Position numbers and translations under genes: made by a program | Shown here: piece by piece, positions 21,995-33,096 of the stretch | Layout: each line of letters starts with the position of its first letter | Position numbering within the stretch: position 1 is the first letter of the stretch | Notes under the pieces: model-generated | Told to the model about the DNA's origin: nothing | The model's input: the letters and a program-made list of their open reading frames with translations, nothing else | Database searches by the model: none | Source: Tubulanus polymorphus | Taxonomy: Eukaryota > Nemertea > Palaeonemertea > Tubulaniformes > Tubulanidae | Assembly: GCF_964204645.1 (NCBI RefSeq) | Contig: NC_134026.1 | Span: 7,513,450-7,577,449, forward strand | Length of the DNA stretch: 64,000 nt | Reading direction: 5' to 3'

Positions 21995-22290
21995 AACGGG
22001 AACTCAACAATGGCGTCCTTGGTGATCAAAAGTGCGCATGGGGTTCCATTATCTTCACTGATGTGATAAACAGAATTTAGCTCTAGTCCGTTCCACCCGC
22101 GGGAAGAGGTTTGCGTGTCTTCCAGCTACATCGCAGTAGGAATAACTAACCGTGTCTAAAATACTCAGACGACGTCATCTCTTTGAGGTTTGGAAATAAC
22201 AAACTTCCTTGACCGTTATTCATGTGTGAGGAACTGGTAACGTGCTTGTCTCTTTACCTAAACCCAATTCCATTAGGGTTTCATCTAACG
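21995..22290. repeat. Dispersed repeat block, short copy
   Basis: Short form of the block at 18883-19560. It joins the two ends directly near 22211, without the 357-bp middle. Its left boundary is exactly the break in the receptor pseudogene. Confidence 0.7.
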
Positions 22291-23179
22291 CTGTACCTTG
22301 GTCCACAGTTGTGTGGGTTTAATTATGCTGTGAATCTAGTTCCACAGTTGTAACAGCTTGAAATTGAACCCAGTTTCACATTTGTGTGGGTTTGATTTGA
22401 CTGTGAACCCAGTTCCACAGTTGCGAGTTTGTCATTGAAATACATGAAAATGTGTTGAATATGAAATGAGTCATGAAATATATTTGATTACAAAATTAAC
22501 GCATAAATTCACAATTGTAATTTTGTTACGTCAATATTGATGACGTAGTGCACATCGAATCAACGCGTAGTATGTATTATCAATGTAGTTATCAATGTAT
22601 TGTTGCGACATATTATATTGGGTCTATTATAAAGAGCTTTTAATTATTCGATAGTGCTCGGCAGCAGTCATTGTCGCACGAGTTGGATATAGCGCAGCAG
22701 CAGAAAGTGACACGTTCGTAGTTAAATTGATTAAAATTTCTATGTCACAACAAAGTATAAAAACGGTCGTTACGGTTTTTACGGCGTCGAAAAACTCCGT
22801 CCAGTTTGGCACCATAGCGTCGCTTATTGAACCTCGGCTGTGTGTTATGCGTAGCTATGATGCAAAGAATTCCAGACACGCCATTATTAGTAAATATTCA
22901 GCGAAACAAAAAAACCACCGCTGCCGCATAAGTCAATTGGTGCTCTATAAATTGTGGTTGCTCTGCGGGGAGAGTCTGATTAGATACCGCGGTCATTTTG
23001 GTACCTCCTCTTCTGTCTCTCATTCAATACACGCGCTATTGAATTCATCTGCACTTGTTATATCTATATGAAAGTCTCGTAACTATTTGATATATCACAT
23101 GAGATCATCTCGGCGTACACGATATCACAATATCAGAAAAACAGAAATACAATCGGTCTCTTTGTCCATATACAAAGAA

Positions 23180-23340
23180 CGTTTACGTAGAAATGTACAT
23201 ATTCGTAGAGTAGCCGTGTTAACCAGGTTTAAAATAAGTAACGAGACGAGTAGTACTGTATAGGTTAACTATTTGTTTGACGCACGAGCTTTCGTTTCTA
23301 ATGAATAGAAGCTTCATCAGGTGAATGAATCCTGATGAAG
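23180..23340 (-). mobile_element. End of a Penelope-like element (putative)
   Basis: On the minus strand, 'cctgatgaagcttctattca' is followed by 'gaaacgaaagctcgtgcg'. This is the 'CCTGATGA...GAAACG..AAGC' pattern common at Penelope-like 3' regions. Just beyond it, 'aggtgaatgaatcctgatgaag' repeats the motif inverted. No reverse transcriptase is seen. Confidence 0.4.
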
Positions 23341-23507
23341 TCTGAAAGTCCGCGAGTCCACGGTATGTTCAATAACGTAACATTAACCCATGTAATCATC
23401 CTATATATTTCAACGAGTTGGGATTCGGGAATAAAAGAAAGTTTTACAAATAAATCTTTATTAAGATTCACCCATTTTCGAGCATGGTTTGTGTACCGAG
23501 TTGATCG

Positions 23508-23789
23508 CAGGGGTGGATTTAGGGGATGGTCTCGGGGTACCTGAACCCCTAGCCTTCCCATTGAGGTGGCCCTGTTCACACCGAGACAAAGATCGTGAAA
23601 ACCTGTGGATTTGACACTAATCCACTCAGAAATTGCAACCTCTCAGCTGTATCGAAAATATCTAAAACCGTGGGCGGGAACCAGGCAGAACCCGATAGAG
23701 GCCTTTGACTGAGGCTGCTTTATCAAAGAAATTCCCTTTATTTTCGTCTGGACATCAGCCTTCCAATTCCCTACCTAGATCCGCCCCTG
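23508..23789. mobile_element. MITE with CAGGGGYGGATYTAGG termini (282 bp)
   Basis: The left end 'caggggtggatttaggg' and the complement of the right end, 'caggggcggatctaggtagg', form terminal inverted repeats. Related ends occur at 6420-6436, 30237-30500 and 35554-35954. No coding capacity. Confidence 0.65.
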
Positions 23790-24456
23790 GACCGGTACCG
23801 AGTTAGGAGGAGTCTACTGTAGAGTTGACCGAGGGTGAGCAATCTGAATTTACCGTAGAGTTGACCGGTACCCAGTCAAGGAGAAGTCTAATACAGCCGT
23901 AACCCTAAAATGAATTGCATACGGCAATGCTTACTGCATTTTCTACACAGGAGTAAATGGGATTTATTTAGTCGTTACATTCCCCTCGCCGAGTCAATCG
24001 AGCTCGCAGCAGATTTACACAGTTCTTCAGAAAGCTTTTACTCCTAAATAAACCCTACGTTACATCAAAATCGTTCTAGCGAACGACGATTCAATTTTAC
24101 CGAAAAAGAAAATTACATCTTCTTTCCTCGAAAGAATCACCTCTGTGGCACGTACGCGACGCCGTTGTATGTTTCACCCGAACTGAAATGCATTGATTAA
24201 GTCTCTCGGTAAACACAACGTTTCCATCAAATTCCCAGCTACAAATATCGAATCCGGGAGAACAGACCCCGAACAGACCGATCCCGACTTATTGAACAGT
24301 TTCTACATCAAAGAAAATCGTCTCGATCCATTTATATCGGCTTAAGTGGATAAACTTGCTTATACGAAATAAAGAAAACTTTTAACATTCCCTTTTTATG
24401 CCTGTGACTTTCGCGTGGCCCGGATGTACGGATCACGTACTCAGCGTGACAAGCTT

Positions 24457-24778
24457 TTAACCCTGGAATGCCCAAACGTACTTCTGGCAGTAGGGCAAAC
24501 CGCATATTTATTTTTTTCAGTTCATTTCGGGTCCCTCATGACAAATCAATATCAGTTTTGGAAATATTTTCACAATAACATGTTTTTGGGATGGGTCACA
24601 TATGACCCCTAAGCTGCTTCATTATTAGTTTAGAGTACCTAACTATTTTTAGAGAAACTTCATAACCTGAAAAAGTGCAACCTTTAATGCCCAGTGTTCC
24701 ATATATGGCCCAAATTTATTGATTGAAAACGTACAAGCTACGTTCTGGTCATGGGTCATATATGACCCCTTGGGTTAA
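24457..24778. mobile_element. piggyBac-type MITE with TTAA target duplication (putative)
   Basis: It is bounded by TTAA on both sides (24457-24460 and 24775-24778). The ends begin CCCTGG and, inverted, CCCAAGG. Sub-terminal 'gggtca.atatgacccct' palindromes lie near 24593-24612 and 24752-24770. TTAA targeting with CCC-starting ends is typical of piggyBac elements. Confidence 0.5.
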
Positions 24779-26349
24779 AGTGGTAAATTTAATTTCATGA
24801 AGCGCCACCCGGTGAGTTTTCTTCTAACCGACAAGGCTCATATATGTAAAATTGGGCTTTTTAGATACGCAGCACTGGTGCTATTAAACACAGCTTAGAA
24901 CAGCTAAGAATTCTCTCTGTTCCAATTCGAACCGATGATGATCCTTAGGTCAACAAAATGATCTTTGGTAAGCAACAACGCAACTGGGATCAGATGAAAT
25001 GACTTTTCACTTCAGATAATCATTTGGAATTTATTTCCCACAATATCCTTTAGCGTGGAGCTTACGACTCATTCTTATTCATCAATAATAAGAAGTTTGC
25101 TCGACATATTTTGTGTATTCCAGCCTTGAACCGAAAATAACTCTGGAAACAGCGGAGATGTTAAAAGACTATTTTGATGCGCGGTAGAAGATGAGTTTAA
25201 AGGGCCGTGAAGTCTGGAATAAAGATTAGTATAGTAATCCATATTAATGAAACTAATGGAACTTTACACTTCAAACTGCACAGCTTTTAATGGGGAAAGA
25301 GACTGAGGAAGAGAGAGGGATAGAGAGAGGGAGGGAGGAAGAAGCTAAGAGGATTTTTAGTTGACGCTTTTAAAAGACGGTACTTCAAAAACAATCGAGT
25401 TTCTAAAATCCCATGACACACGATTCCTGATTGCATAAAGTAGGGACTAGGCAGTCTGTGTATAAAACGCTCAGTTTTCAGGAGACGTCTTTCCCTTGGA
25501 ATTCGTTATCTTGATGTCGAAAAAACAATTTGACACGAAGGGTAGATACAAAAGATCTTTAGAAAAGACAGCAGCCTCCATTATATCCCCCTATGACTTC
25601 ATTGAAGTGACTGCAAGCGATTTAACCGGAATACCCCTCACACCTGCCCCTACGAATCGGCCCTATCGCATCATCAACAAATTGTATTCTAGTAATTTGC
25701 TGTCTAGATAGATCACCCTATGACATCATCAAAAATATAATTCGCGATGTCAGAGGCAGATTAAGGAGGCGGCCATGTTTTATGAACGGGCTATAATACT
25801 TAGCAATAGAAATTGACTCAATTATATGGCGCGCAAGATAAGAGTGCGCGGTTTGAATGGACGCAGTTGAGTCAAACTGCGGTTCAGTCAAACTACTGTT
25901 TGCCTTTCGTGATGTTATCTCGATATTTCTAATTTCCTCGATCCAGAACCGCTTTCTCTCTAACTCACTATCTCTCGTTTACTGATAACACCGCCTAATT
26001 CCACACGTAGTCGCGATCGAACTTGCTGCGGGTCACAGTGTAAACCATCCCTCTGCCGCTGGATGCGGACTTTGGCACGCGAGGTTTTGGGAGGTTGATG
26101 ATTAGATGGTTCTAACTCTGGTAAGCGAATAATGCGGAACGCGTGTCTAACGCTGGGTTTAGTTCGGTAAGCGCATTAAGCGTATAGACCGTCACGTAAG
26201 AATATTCATGCCATTAAAAAACCAGCTGAAATTGACCGAGCCGGACCGTGCTTACTGAAACAGGACACGAACCTAGGGCTTCCAGCGCGCCAGCCAGGCA
26301 CGTTAACACTAGACAATAGTAATGTACTAATAATACTAATAATAATGAG

Positions 26350-26575
26350 TCGGTCTGGTCAGGTGTGGTGACTGATGACCAGTCAGGTGTGGTGGCTGGT
26401 GACCAGTCAGGTGGTGAGGTGACTGGTGAAAAATCGTGAACAGTGACTGGACCAGCGCCAGGTGTAGTAACTGGTGATCAGTCAGATGTTGTGACTGATG
26501 ACCAGTCAGGAGTGGTGACTGATGACTAGTCAGGTGGTGTGACCGGTGACCAGTTATGTGTGGTGACTATTCACT
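26350..26575. repeat. Approximately 24-bp minisatellite ('gtcaggtgtggtgactg')
   Basis: Eight to nine imperfect units of 'gaccagtcaggtgtggtgactggt'-like sequence, alternating GTGACTGRTGACC halves. A single diverged unit with the same 3' flank ('ataccgc..t.atta') is found at 52410-52465. Confidence 0.85.
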
Positions 26576-27193
26576 AACAATACCCGCTATCATTACTGAC
26601 AGCATGAGGCTTTTCGGAGCACAATCAAGAAAATTTGGGGCTTTGGAAAAGTAACTGCCCTCCTAGGCTAGCTGCTGGGTGACGTTGCCTCTCAAGGCCG
26701 GCACCGGACTGCAGGGTCTCGTGATCTTTGTGATCTTTGTGCCTCGTGACTAACTGCCTCTAAAGATTAGACAGATTTCTGCACGCTTTCTCGCAGCTTT
26801 CAGACTGCAACGTAGAGTAGTATCTATCCAATTTTCTCTTAGCCCCCCGAGGCTAAATTCAAACATCGCTACTACTCATTAACTATAAAACAGACGTCGC
26901 AGGGTATGTCGGTTTAAATTCGATTGAATTTCACTCTTCACTTCGACGTATTTGGAAAAAATTGTTCCCCTATTCAAAAGATGAAATCGTTCAAATCTGT
27001 GAACGTACCGCAAATTTGATATATAATTTGCGAGTTTGTATACTCCGGTACTGCAGTGGTGTTTGCACCTGGCACCGACTGCTGTTAATGGCAAATGCCG
27101 AATCGCTGCGGTTTTGTTTCATGAAATCATCGAAATCTTATATGATTTGATTCCATCCAATATTGCCAAGGATTGATTATACCTGAGAGACCA

Positions 27194-27313
27194 GGGGCTG
27201 GTTCCATAGTCAAGACTTAAGTTAAGACTGGTCTTAAGTTGTTAGACTGGCTATAGAACTTAGTTTGTCTTAGACCGGTCTTAAGTCTAAGTCCTGTCTA
27301 TGGAACCGGCCCC
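27194..27313. mobile_element. 120-bp MITE with GGGGCYGGTTCCATAG termini
   Basis: 'ggggctggttccatag' at the left and 'ctatggaaccggcccc' at the right are inverted repeats over 16 bp with one mismatch. The interior is made of 'aagactggtcttaagttgtt' and its complement. Interior-like copies without clear ends occur at 12545-12740, 8450-8515 and 27330-27375. Confidence 0.7.
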
Positions 27314-27577
27314 AGTTGCACAATCGTGGCTTCGATTTAAGACCAGTCTAAAAACAATTTAAGACCAATCTTAAAATGAAAGATCACGTTTGGACCTCAG
27401 TAACAACACTGCAAGATACTGGGACCAGGTTTTCATTCTACTAATATGAACACGGTTGTTTTAAAAGATTGGTCCAATTGATTTCACCGCTGCCGAAACT
27501 GATTTACATTCAGATTGCACGTTCAGTCTGTATATCAATTAAAGCAAATGATTCAATAAACGTTTTATCTATCAATG

Positions 27578-27663
27578 ATTGCAGCAGCAGCAGCGGCAGC
27601 GGCAGCGGCAGCGGCAGCGGCAGCGGCAGCGGCAGCGGCAGCGGCAGCGGCAGCGGCAGCGGT
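27578..27663. repeat. (GGCAGC)n hexanucleotide microsatellite
   Basis: About 13 units following a short (CAG)n run. It would encode Ser-Gly in one frame, but no supported exon surrounds it. Confidence 0.95.
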
Positions 27664-28829
27664 AACAGCTAACTCAAATACAGGAATCCACGAGCAGTGT
27701 TCGATTCCTATTTATTTTGTTTTCGGTTGATAAATTTGTGATTGTTTTGTAGCGCAGTAGAGAGAACAGTAACGTTAACTTACGAGTTTTAAGTTTGAGG
27801 AAAGGGAAAAAGTGTGAATTCTGTGTAAACATATAATTGTACCGCGAGCAAAATCTTCGCATTAGAATCTCTTTAGAAATCAAGGCACGGTTTTATAGAC
27901 TGGTATTTACTTTCGCCCGGGGGTTAACTTCCTTCATTTTCAATTGAGTAAGCCCCTGGGTTAAAGTTAATACCAACACAGAATAAATCGACAGTTTAAC
28001 GCATTGCTTATAGTGTATAATGTATTCTTGCATTGGTATGCTTTTAATTCAATTTGGCTAAAAACATCAATATACTAGTCTATTAAACCAGGCCTTGCAG
28101 TTTTGGGTTCGATTTCTGACTTCAGAGACAAAATTAAATCAGTTCTAATATTATTTTAACCGTCAGATTTCAATCGATTACTGTGTGGATCCTGAAATTT
28201 ACTCGACTGGGTAGAAAAAGTAAGCAGTTCTTTCCAATAATTTGTAAATAGATATATGATATTCATACTTACGCGTAGTCTCGTGAAGTCTCGGTACGTC
28301 TCGTGAGTCTCTTGAAGTCTCGCGTAAAAGTCAATAGAATATACTGTCAGTATGTATTCAGTGATTATATGCGATATTCACCTCCCTTGACGCGAAATTC
28401 GGTGCTGCATTACGCCGTCCACTTTCGCGTGTTATGTGTGGGAACCACCGCGTGTGGATCAGTTGAAAAACCTCGTCCCAGTGGTTCATATAAAACTCTA
28501 TCGTAAACAAAACGGAAAAAAGAATAATCGTCTCTTCTTTCCGCTGATTGATGAAGAATCCAATTTTTTTCAATGAAATTGTTTTCAACGTGTGATTTCA
28601 CAACCGCTCTAGTCAAAATGAGACAATGATGGTATTTGCTTTATTCCCCGAACGATGCGATCAGTTTTAGATTCCTATAGTCACTGCTCGCGTTTGCTGC
28701 TGCTGCTGCTGGTGCGGCTGCTGCTGCTGGTAGAGACTGGAACGGCAGCTTACTGAACTCCCGAGTAACGCTACAAGTGTCTCGTAATCTTTAACTTTCG
28801 CTCGCTTATCTTCCTCTTACCTCCTCATC

Positions 28830-29035
28830 TCCTCTCTGATCTCTCCTTCTCTCGTCTTATCTTTCCTAGGCCGCACACTCTCTCAATAATCCTCGGTCGT
28901 ACGACTTCTTATTTCTCTCTCTCTATCTCATTCCACTCTCATTTCATTCTGCCCTCTCTCCTCTATTCTCCCCTCTCTCTCTTCCATATGGTTCCCCTTC
29001 TCCCTCCACCCACTCCCTCAAGTCAACCCTTCTAG
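28830..29035. repeat. Polypyrimidine tract
   Basis: About 200 bp dominated by 'ctctct' and 'tctccctc' on the plus strand, with few purines. Confidence 0.8.
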
Positions 29036-29478
29036 TTTAATTTCTGTAAACGCCATATTGACACAACGCTGGAGCTGACAGTTTACATTATTGAATAACA
29101 TCAGTGAAACTGGCGTCGGCGGCGGCGGTGGCTATTAATAATAAACTGATAGACTACAGTCCGTATTTACCCTGACATCTCAACTGAACCGAGCTCGTCT
29201 AATAGATTATATAAGTATCAAACCCATCGGATCACGAGCAGTTACTGCGCTGGCTGGTGATATCGTCGCCGTCCCCGGGGACCTGTCTATTGACGATGTG
29301 TCGCGGTAGCTGTACAGTCTGTCGTTTGGATGGACCTGCCGCTTTTTGATAATTGGTTCTCTCAGCCGCCGTCGTCTGGTAAAACCAAGTCACTCACAAC
29401 TCGTCAATAAAATAATTCAATTTGCGAAAAAATGGCAACTTGATCAATTTCCTGCGGGATGCTGCTTCTACTGCTACT

Positions 29479-30010
29479 GGTGTGGGTACGGTACGGTTGG
29501 TGCTGTTACTGGTGGGGGTACCAGTACTGCTGGCGCTGCTACCGGTGCTGCTGCTGCTGCTGCTACTGGTGTGGGTACGGTACGGTTGGTGCTGTTACTG
29601 GTGGGGGTACCAGTACTGCTGGCGCTGCTACTGGTGCTGCTGCTGCTGCTGCTGCTGCTACTGGTGTGGTTACGGTACGGTTGGTGCTGTTACTGGTGGG
29701 GGTACCAGTACTGCTGGCGCTGCTACTGGTGCTGCTACTGCTGCTGCTGCTGCTGCTACTGGTGTGGGTACGGTACGGTTGGTGCTGTTACTGGTGGGGG
29801 TACCAGTACTGCTGGCGCTGCTACTGGTGCTGCTGCTGCTGCTGCTGCTGCAACTGGTGTGGGTACGGTACGGTTGGTGCTGTTACTGGTGGGGGTACCA
29901 GTACTGCTGGCGCTGCTACTGGTGCTGCTGCTGCTGCTGCTACTGGTGTGGGTACGGTACGGTTGGTGCTGTTACTGGTGGGGGTACCAGTACTGCTGGC
30001 GCTGTTGGTG
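29479..30010. repeat. 89-98 bp minisatellite with internal (GCT)n
   Basis: Six units start with 'ggtgtgggtacggtacggtt', at 29479, 29568, 29663 (one change), 29761, 29856 and 29945. Steps of 89, 95, 98, 95 and 89 bp differ only by multiples of 3 in the GCT run. Each unit also holds 'gggggtaccagtactgctgg'. All three plus frames are open through the array, so long frames here are not evidence of a gene. Confidence 0.95.
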
Positions 30011-30236
30011 GCGGTGCACGCATTGAAATATCAGAGCGCAGATCCATCAGAACTTTTCTCAAAACTGTTTGATGAGAAATGGAGTAAATCTCGCAGTTTA
30101 ACTTATGGCCAAGTCGCACGTAGAAGAACGAATTTTCCGACATCCTAACGTATTTTCCGATCGTTTACTCGCTCCAATCCTAGTTCCTGTATTATAGGTC
30201 GTTACGAAATCGGATGTTTTTGAAGAGCATTCAACG

Positions 30237-30500
30237 GTGGTGGATTTAGGAATTTTGGGAAGCTGGGGTCCAGAAAAAAACGAAAATTCATTATCCGGAT
30301 GAAGCAGCCATGTCATTGGCTATGAGTCCAACCTTCGGTTTTAGATATCATCTAAGAAATATAGCCGAAAATACGAAATTTCCGGAACGATGATTTTCGA
30401 ATTTGCAAGTTTTAACAATCTTCGTCTTGACGAAAAGGAGGGCCACTTCAATGGGAAGGCAGGGGTCCAAACCCCCGAGACCACGACCTTAATCCACGCC
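30237..30500. mobile_element. Diverged MITE, 'ggcgtggatttagg' type
   Basis: 'ggtggatttaggaatttt' at the left and the complement of 'ccttaatccacgcc' at the right. The interior keeps 'ctggggtcca' and 'ggggtccaaaccccc', shared with the copies at 23508 and 35554. Confidence 0.5.
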
Positions 30501-31230
30501 AGAATCCAAGGTTAAATCAAGATAGTTTACTCGCTAATATCGCGTAGTCTCGTATAGCTGATTCTAAAGAACTATAGGTGACATTCGGCCACTGGTCCCA
30601 GTTTCTCCAAGTCATGGTCCAAGGTTTTTATTCCATGAAGGAAAAATTGGAATTCGCCCTCAAAGAATAAATCACACAACACTGTTTACAACTCCAGACA
30701 CACAAACACACTGATTTAATCCGGGAATATCGAACACACGATCGGGTTATTTACTACCGGATTAAAACACTGCGAGATTAATGAGAATAGCACGTGATAT
30801 GGCGTATGATATATCGGTTTGATATATGACCACGATCAGTAGTAGGTAGACAACATCCGGTAACGGGGGACCAGATAACAATGTTGCGCGGGGATAATTC
30901 GTAGCAATTCATCAATTGTTTTTGATGCCCTTATTAAGATGAGTTATATACTCCTCGTTAAAAGTGGACCGATCCAGAACCAACAACAGAATCCTGTTTC
31001 TACAAGACATTTGAACTCTTAATTCGATTTAATTTCTTTATTCAGTTGTTCGTTCAGTTCATCGATTTAGGAGTAAAAAGAATTCTAGGAGTTAGTTTCT
31101 GGTAGTGAAACTAAGCCCAGGGCATTGTTTCTACCACATATTGGATAGAAACAACACGCTATTACTTTATATATCTCATATTCAAATGAGTAAGAATATT
31201 CTAAGGTATGAACGTTTTTGAAAACGTTCA

Positions 31231-31487
31231 TCGTCCGTCCCTCTCCCGGTAGGGATTCGAACCTGATGGCATCACAAGACTCGCCACGGTACGCACTGAA
31301 CCTTGCAACACTAGACCGCGCAGCTTTATTGATGATGTAATTATACCACGCGATTATACCACGAGCAATCTGATTGGTGCCGCGCGGTAACCTGCGTATG
31401 TACCTGCGCACCCGATCTAATGTGGCAGGGTTTCGTACGGTGGCTGAGCGATGTCATCAGGTTCGAATCCCTGGCGAGGGAGGATGG
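31231..31487. mobile_element. Foldback element with tRNA-like B boxes at both ends, copy 1
   Basis: The left end contains 'gggattcgaacctgatggcat' on the plus strand, and the right end contains 'atgtcatcaggttcgaatccc'. These are inverted copies of a segment holding a perfect Pol III B box (GGTTCGAATCC) preceded by 'ggtggctgagc', which resembles an A box at unusually short spacing. The inverted arms extend about 95 bp inwards to 'ctgcgcaccc' and 'gaccgcgcag'. A homologue is at 32758-33096. Confidence 0.7.
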
Positions 31488-32757
31488 TTCGTGATGATGA
31501 GATAACTAACTCAAATAAATATCTACCAACAATTTAAGTGACAACTTTCATCCCTCCAGGCGACCGCAACAAATCCACCGCGCTCTCTCCTTCAGCTAAT
31601 CGATAATCCTCGTTGCTAAGTAATACGCACGCTGAGATGATTTTGACGAATATGGAAGTGTACGATGATGTTATTGTTGACTAACATCTCATCTGCAGCT
31701 ACGAAATTGCCCTCTTGCTGAACCACCGGAACAAACTCAATCTAAATCCTGGCTTCATATTGATACACCGTGGAACATCTTAAACCTCGAATGTTAGCTT
31801 TAATCTCAGACCGGTTTCGTATAGCGGATGCGTTTTACAATTTTTAACTGTTGTAAAAATCTTGACACAATTTTTTTCTCTAAAACCCGCAGTCACTCCC
31901 CGTATTAAGCAAGCACTAAGTGTTTACTAAGATTTATGAGGTTTCAGGAGAGTAATTTAAGCGCGGAACGATGTTGTTTTAGACGTGGGGATTAAGGCAG
32001 TAACTTCCGCGATAAACGTATTTAAATTTCCCTCGATGCGCCGCTCTGTTACTGGCAAGATAAATCACTGAACAGGCTCGAGGCTCTTGTAACCCGTTGA
32101 CTCGATGAGTATTTAGATTATCTAAATCTGTCCCGTTCCTGCCAAAACTAGAGTTAATTTACTGATTTTATTCATGAATTTGAGGCTTATCGCTGCAGCT
32201 TTGCCGGCAGCGCACAATCAGATAGGACCCCCTCGCCGTGTAGAGTGATCGATGGATCATTTCTCTATAAAACAGGAAGCGAACTGTCCGACTCCGCACC
32301 CAACACAGCATCCGCTCACCGCTCAACCAGATTAAGGTCCGTTCCCACCTAAGAGAATTATGTCCGTTCCCTTCGCGTCTGTTAGGGTTTCTTATCATAA
32401 AACGAGATATGTGCCCAAAACATCGTCGTTACGAGCTTCGTTCAAATTCAAGTTAGAAATTTGGGCCGTTCCCTCGTCATTGCTAGATCCTCGTCCGTTC
32501 CCTCGTCTTTGAGTCGCGTAAGTATAGTTTTGAAGGTCGCGGCTCTGTAATCAGTGCGGACGCGCCAGGTCGCGGGTCACTCGACCACAACCTGACATTT
32601 ACGTCTGGAAATTTCAAATGAGCGGCGATTTTACATATCTACACGAGTGCAACAAATTAACTAGAAAAAAGATCTGGGTCCGGTTTAAAGATATGTGGTG
32701 AGTCCGGACTTCACCCGATAGATGGGCCCGGACTATTAAAGTCTAGATAGAGGTGTC

Positions 32758-33096
32758 ATCCTCCCCCGGTAGGGATTCGAACCTGATGGCATCGAGATTG
32801 CCACGGCACGAAACCCTGCCATAATCGACCGTGTGCGCAGATACATGCGCAGTTCAGATGATGTGATTTTTAGCCAATCAGAAATCCCGTTTTATTTTAG
32901 CCCGGGTTTTCCCATTTATAGTTCTTCCTTGAAATTTGCCTCAACGATTATACAACGAGCAATCTGATTGGTGCCGCCAGTTTTCGTTCGGAAAGCTGCG
33001 CATGTACCTGCGCACCCGGTCTACTGATGCAGGGGTTCGTGCCGTGGCTGAGTGTAGCGATGCCATCAGGTTCGAGTCCCTGCAGAGGGAGGATGG
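32758..33096. mobile_element. Foldback element with tRNA-like B boxes, copy 2
   Basis: Same termini ('catcctcccccggtagggat' and its inverse) and same inverted arms as copy 1. The middle is longer and holds an 'agcccgggttttcccattta' segment. Shared inner text 'tatac.acgagcaatctgatt' and 'ggtgccg' confirms homology to 31231-31487. Confidence 0.7.

Noticed and set aside
27469-27672. Ser-Gly repeat frame, possible proteoglycan-like exon
   Set aside because: Only the (GGCAGC)n microsatellite supports it; no flanking exon or signal peptide.
29346-30148. Three long overlapping plus-strand frames rich in Ala/Gly, Leu/Val or Cys/Tyr/Trp
   Set aside because: They are products of the stop-free GCT-containing minisatellite; no splice, start or domain support.
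31231-31487. Candidate tRNA genes at either end of the foldback
   Set aside because: A-box to B-box spacing is too short and no cloverleaf forms. Kept as a tRNA-like mobile element instead.
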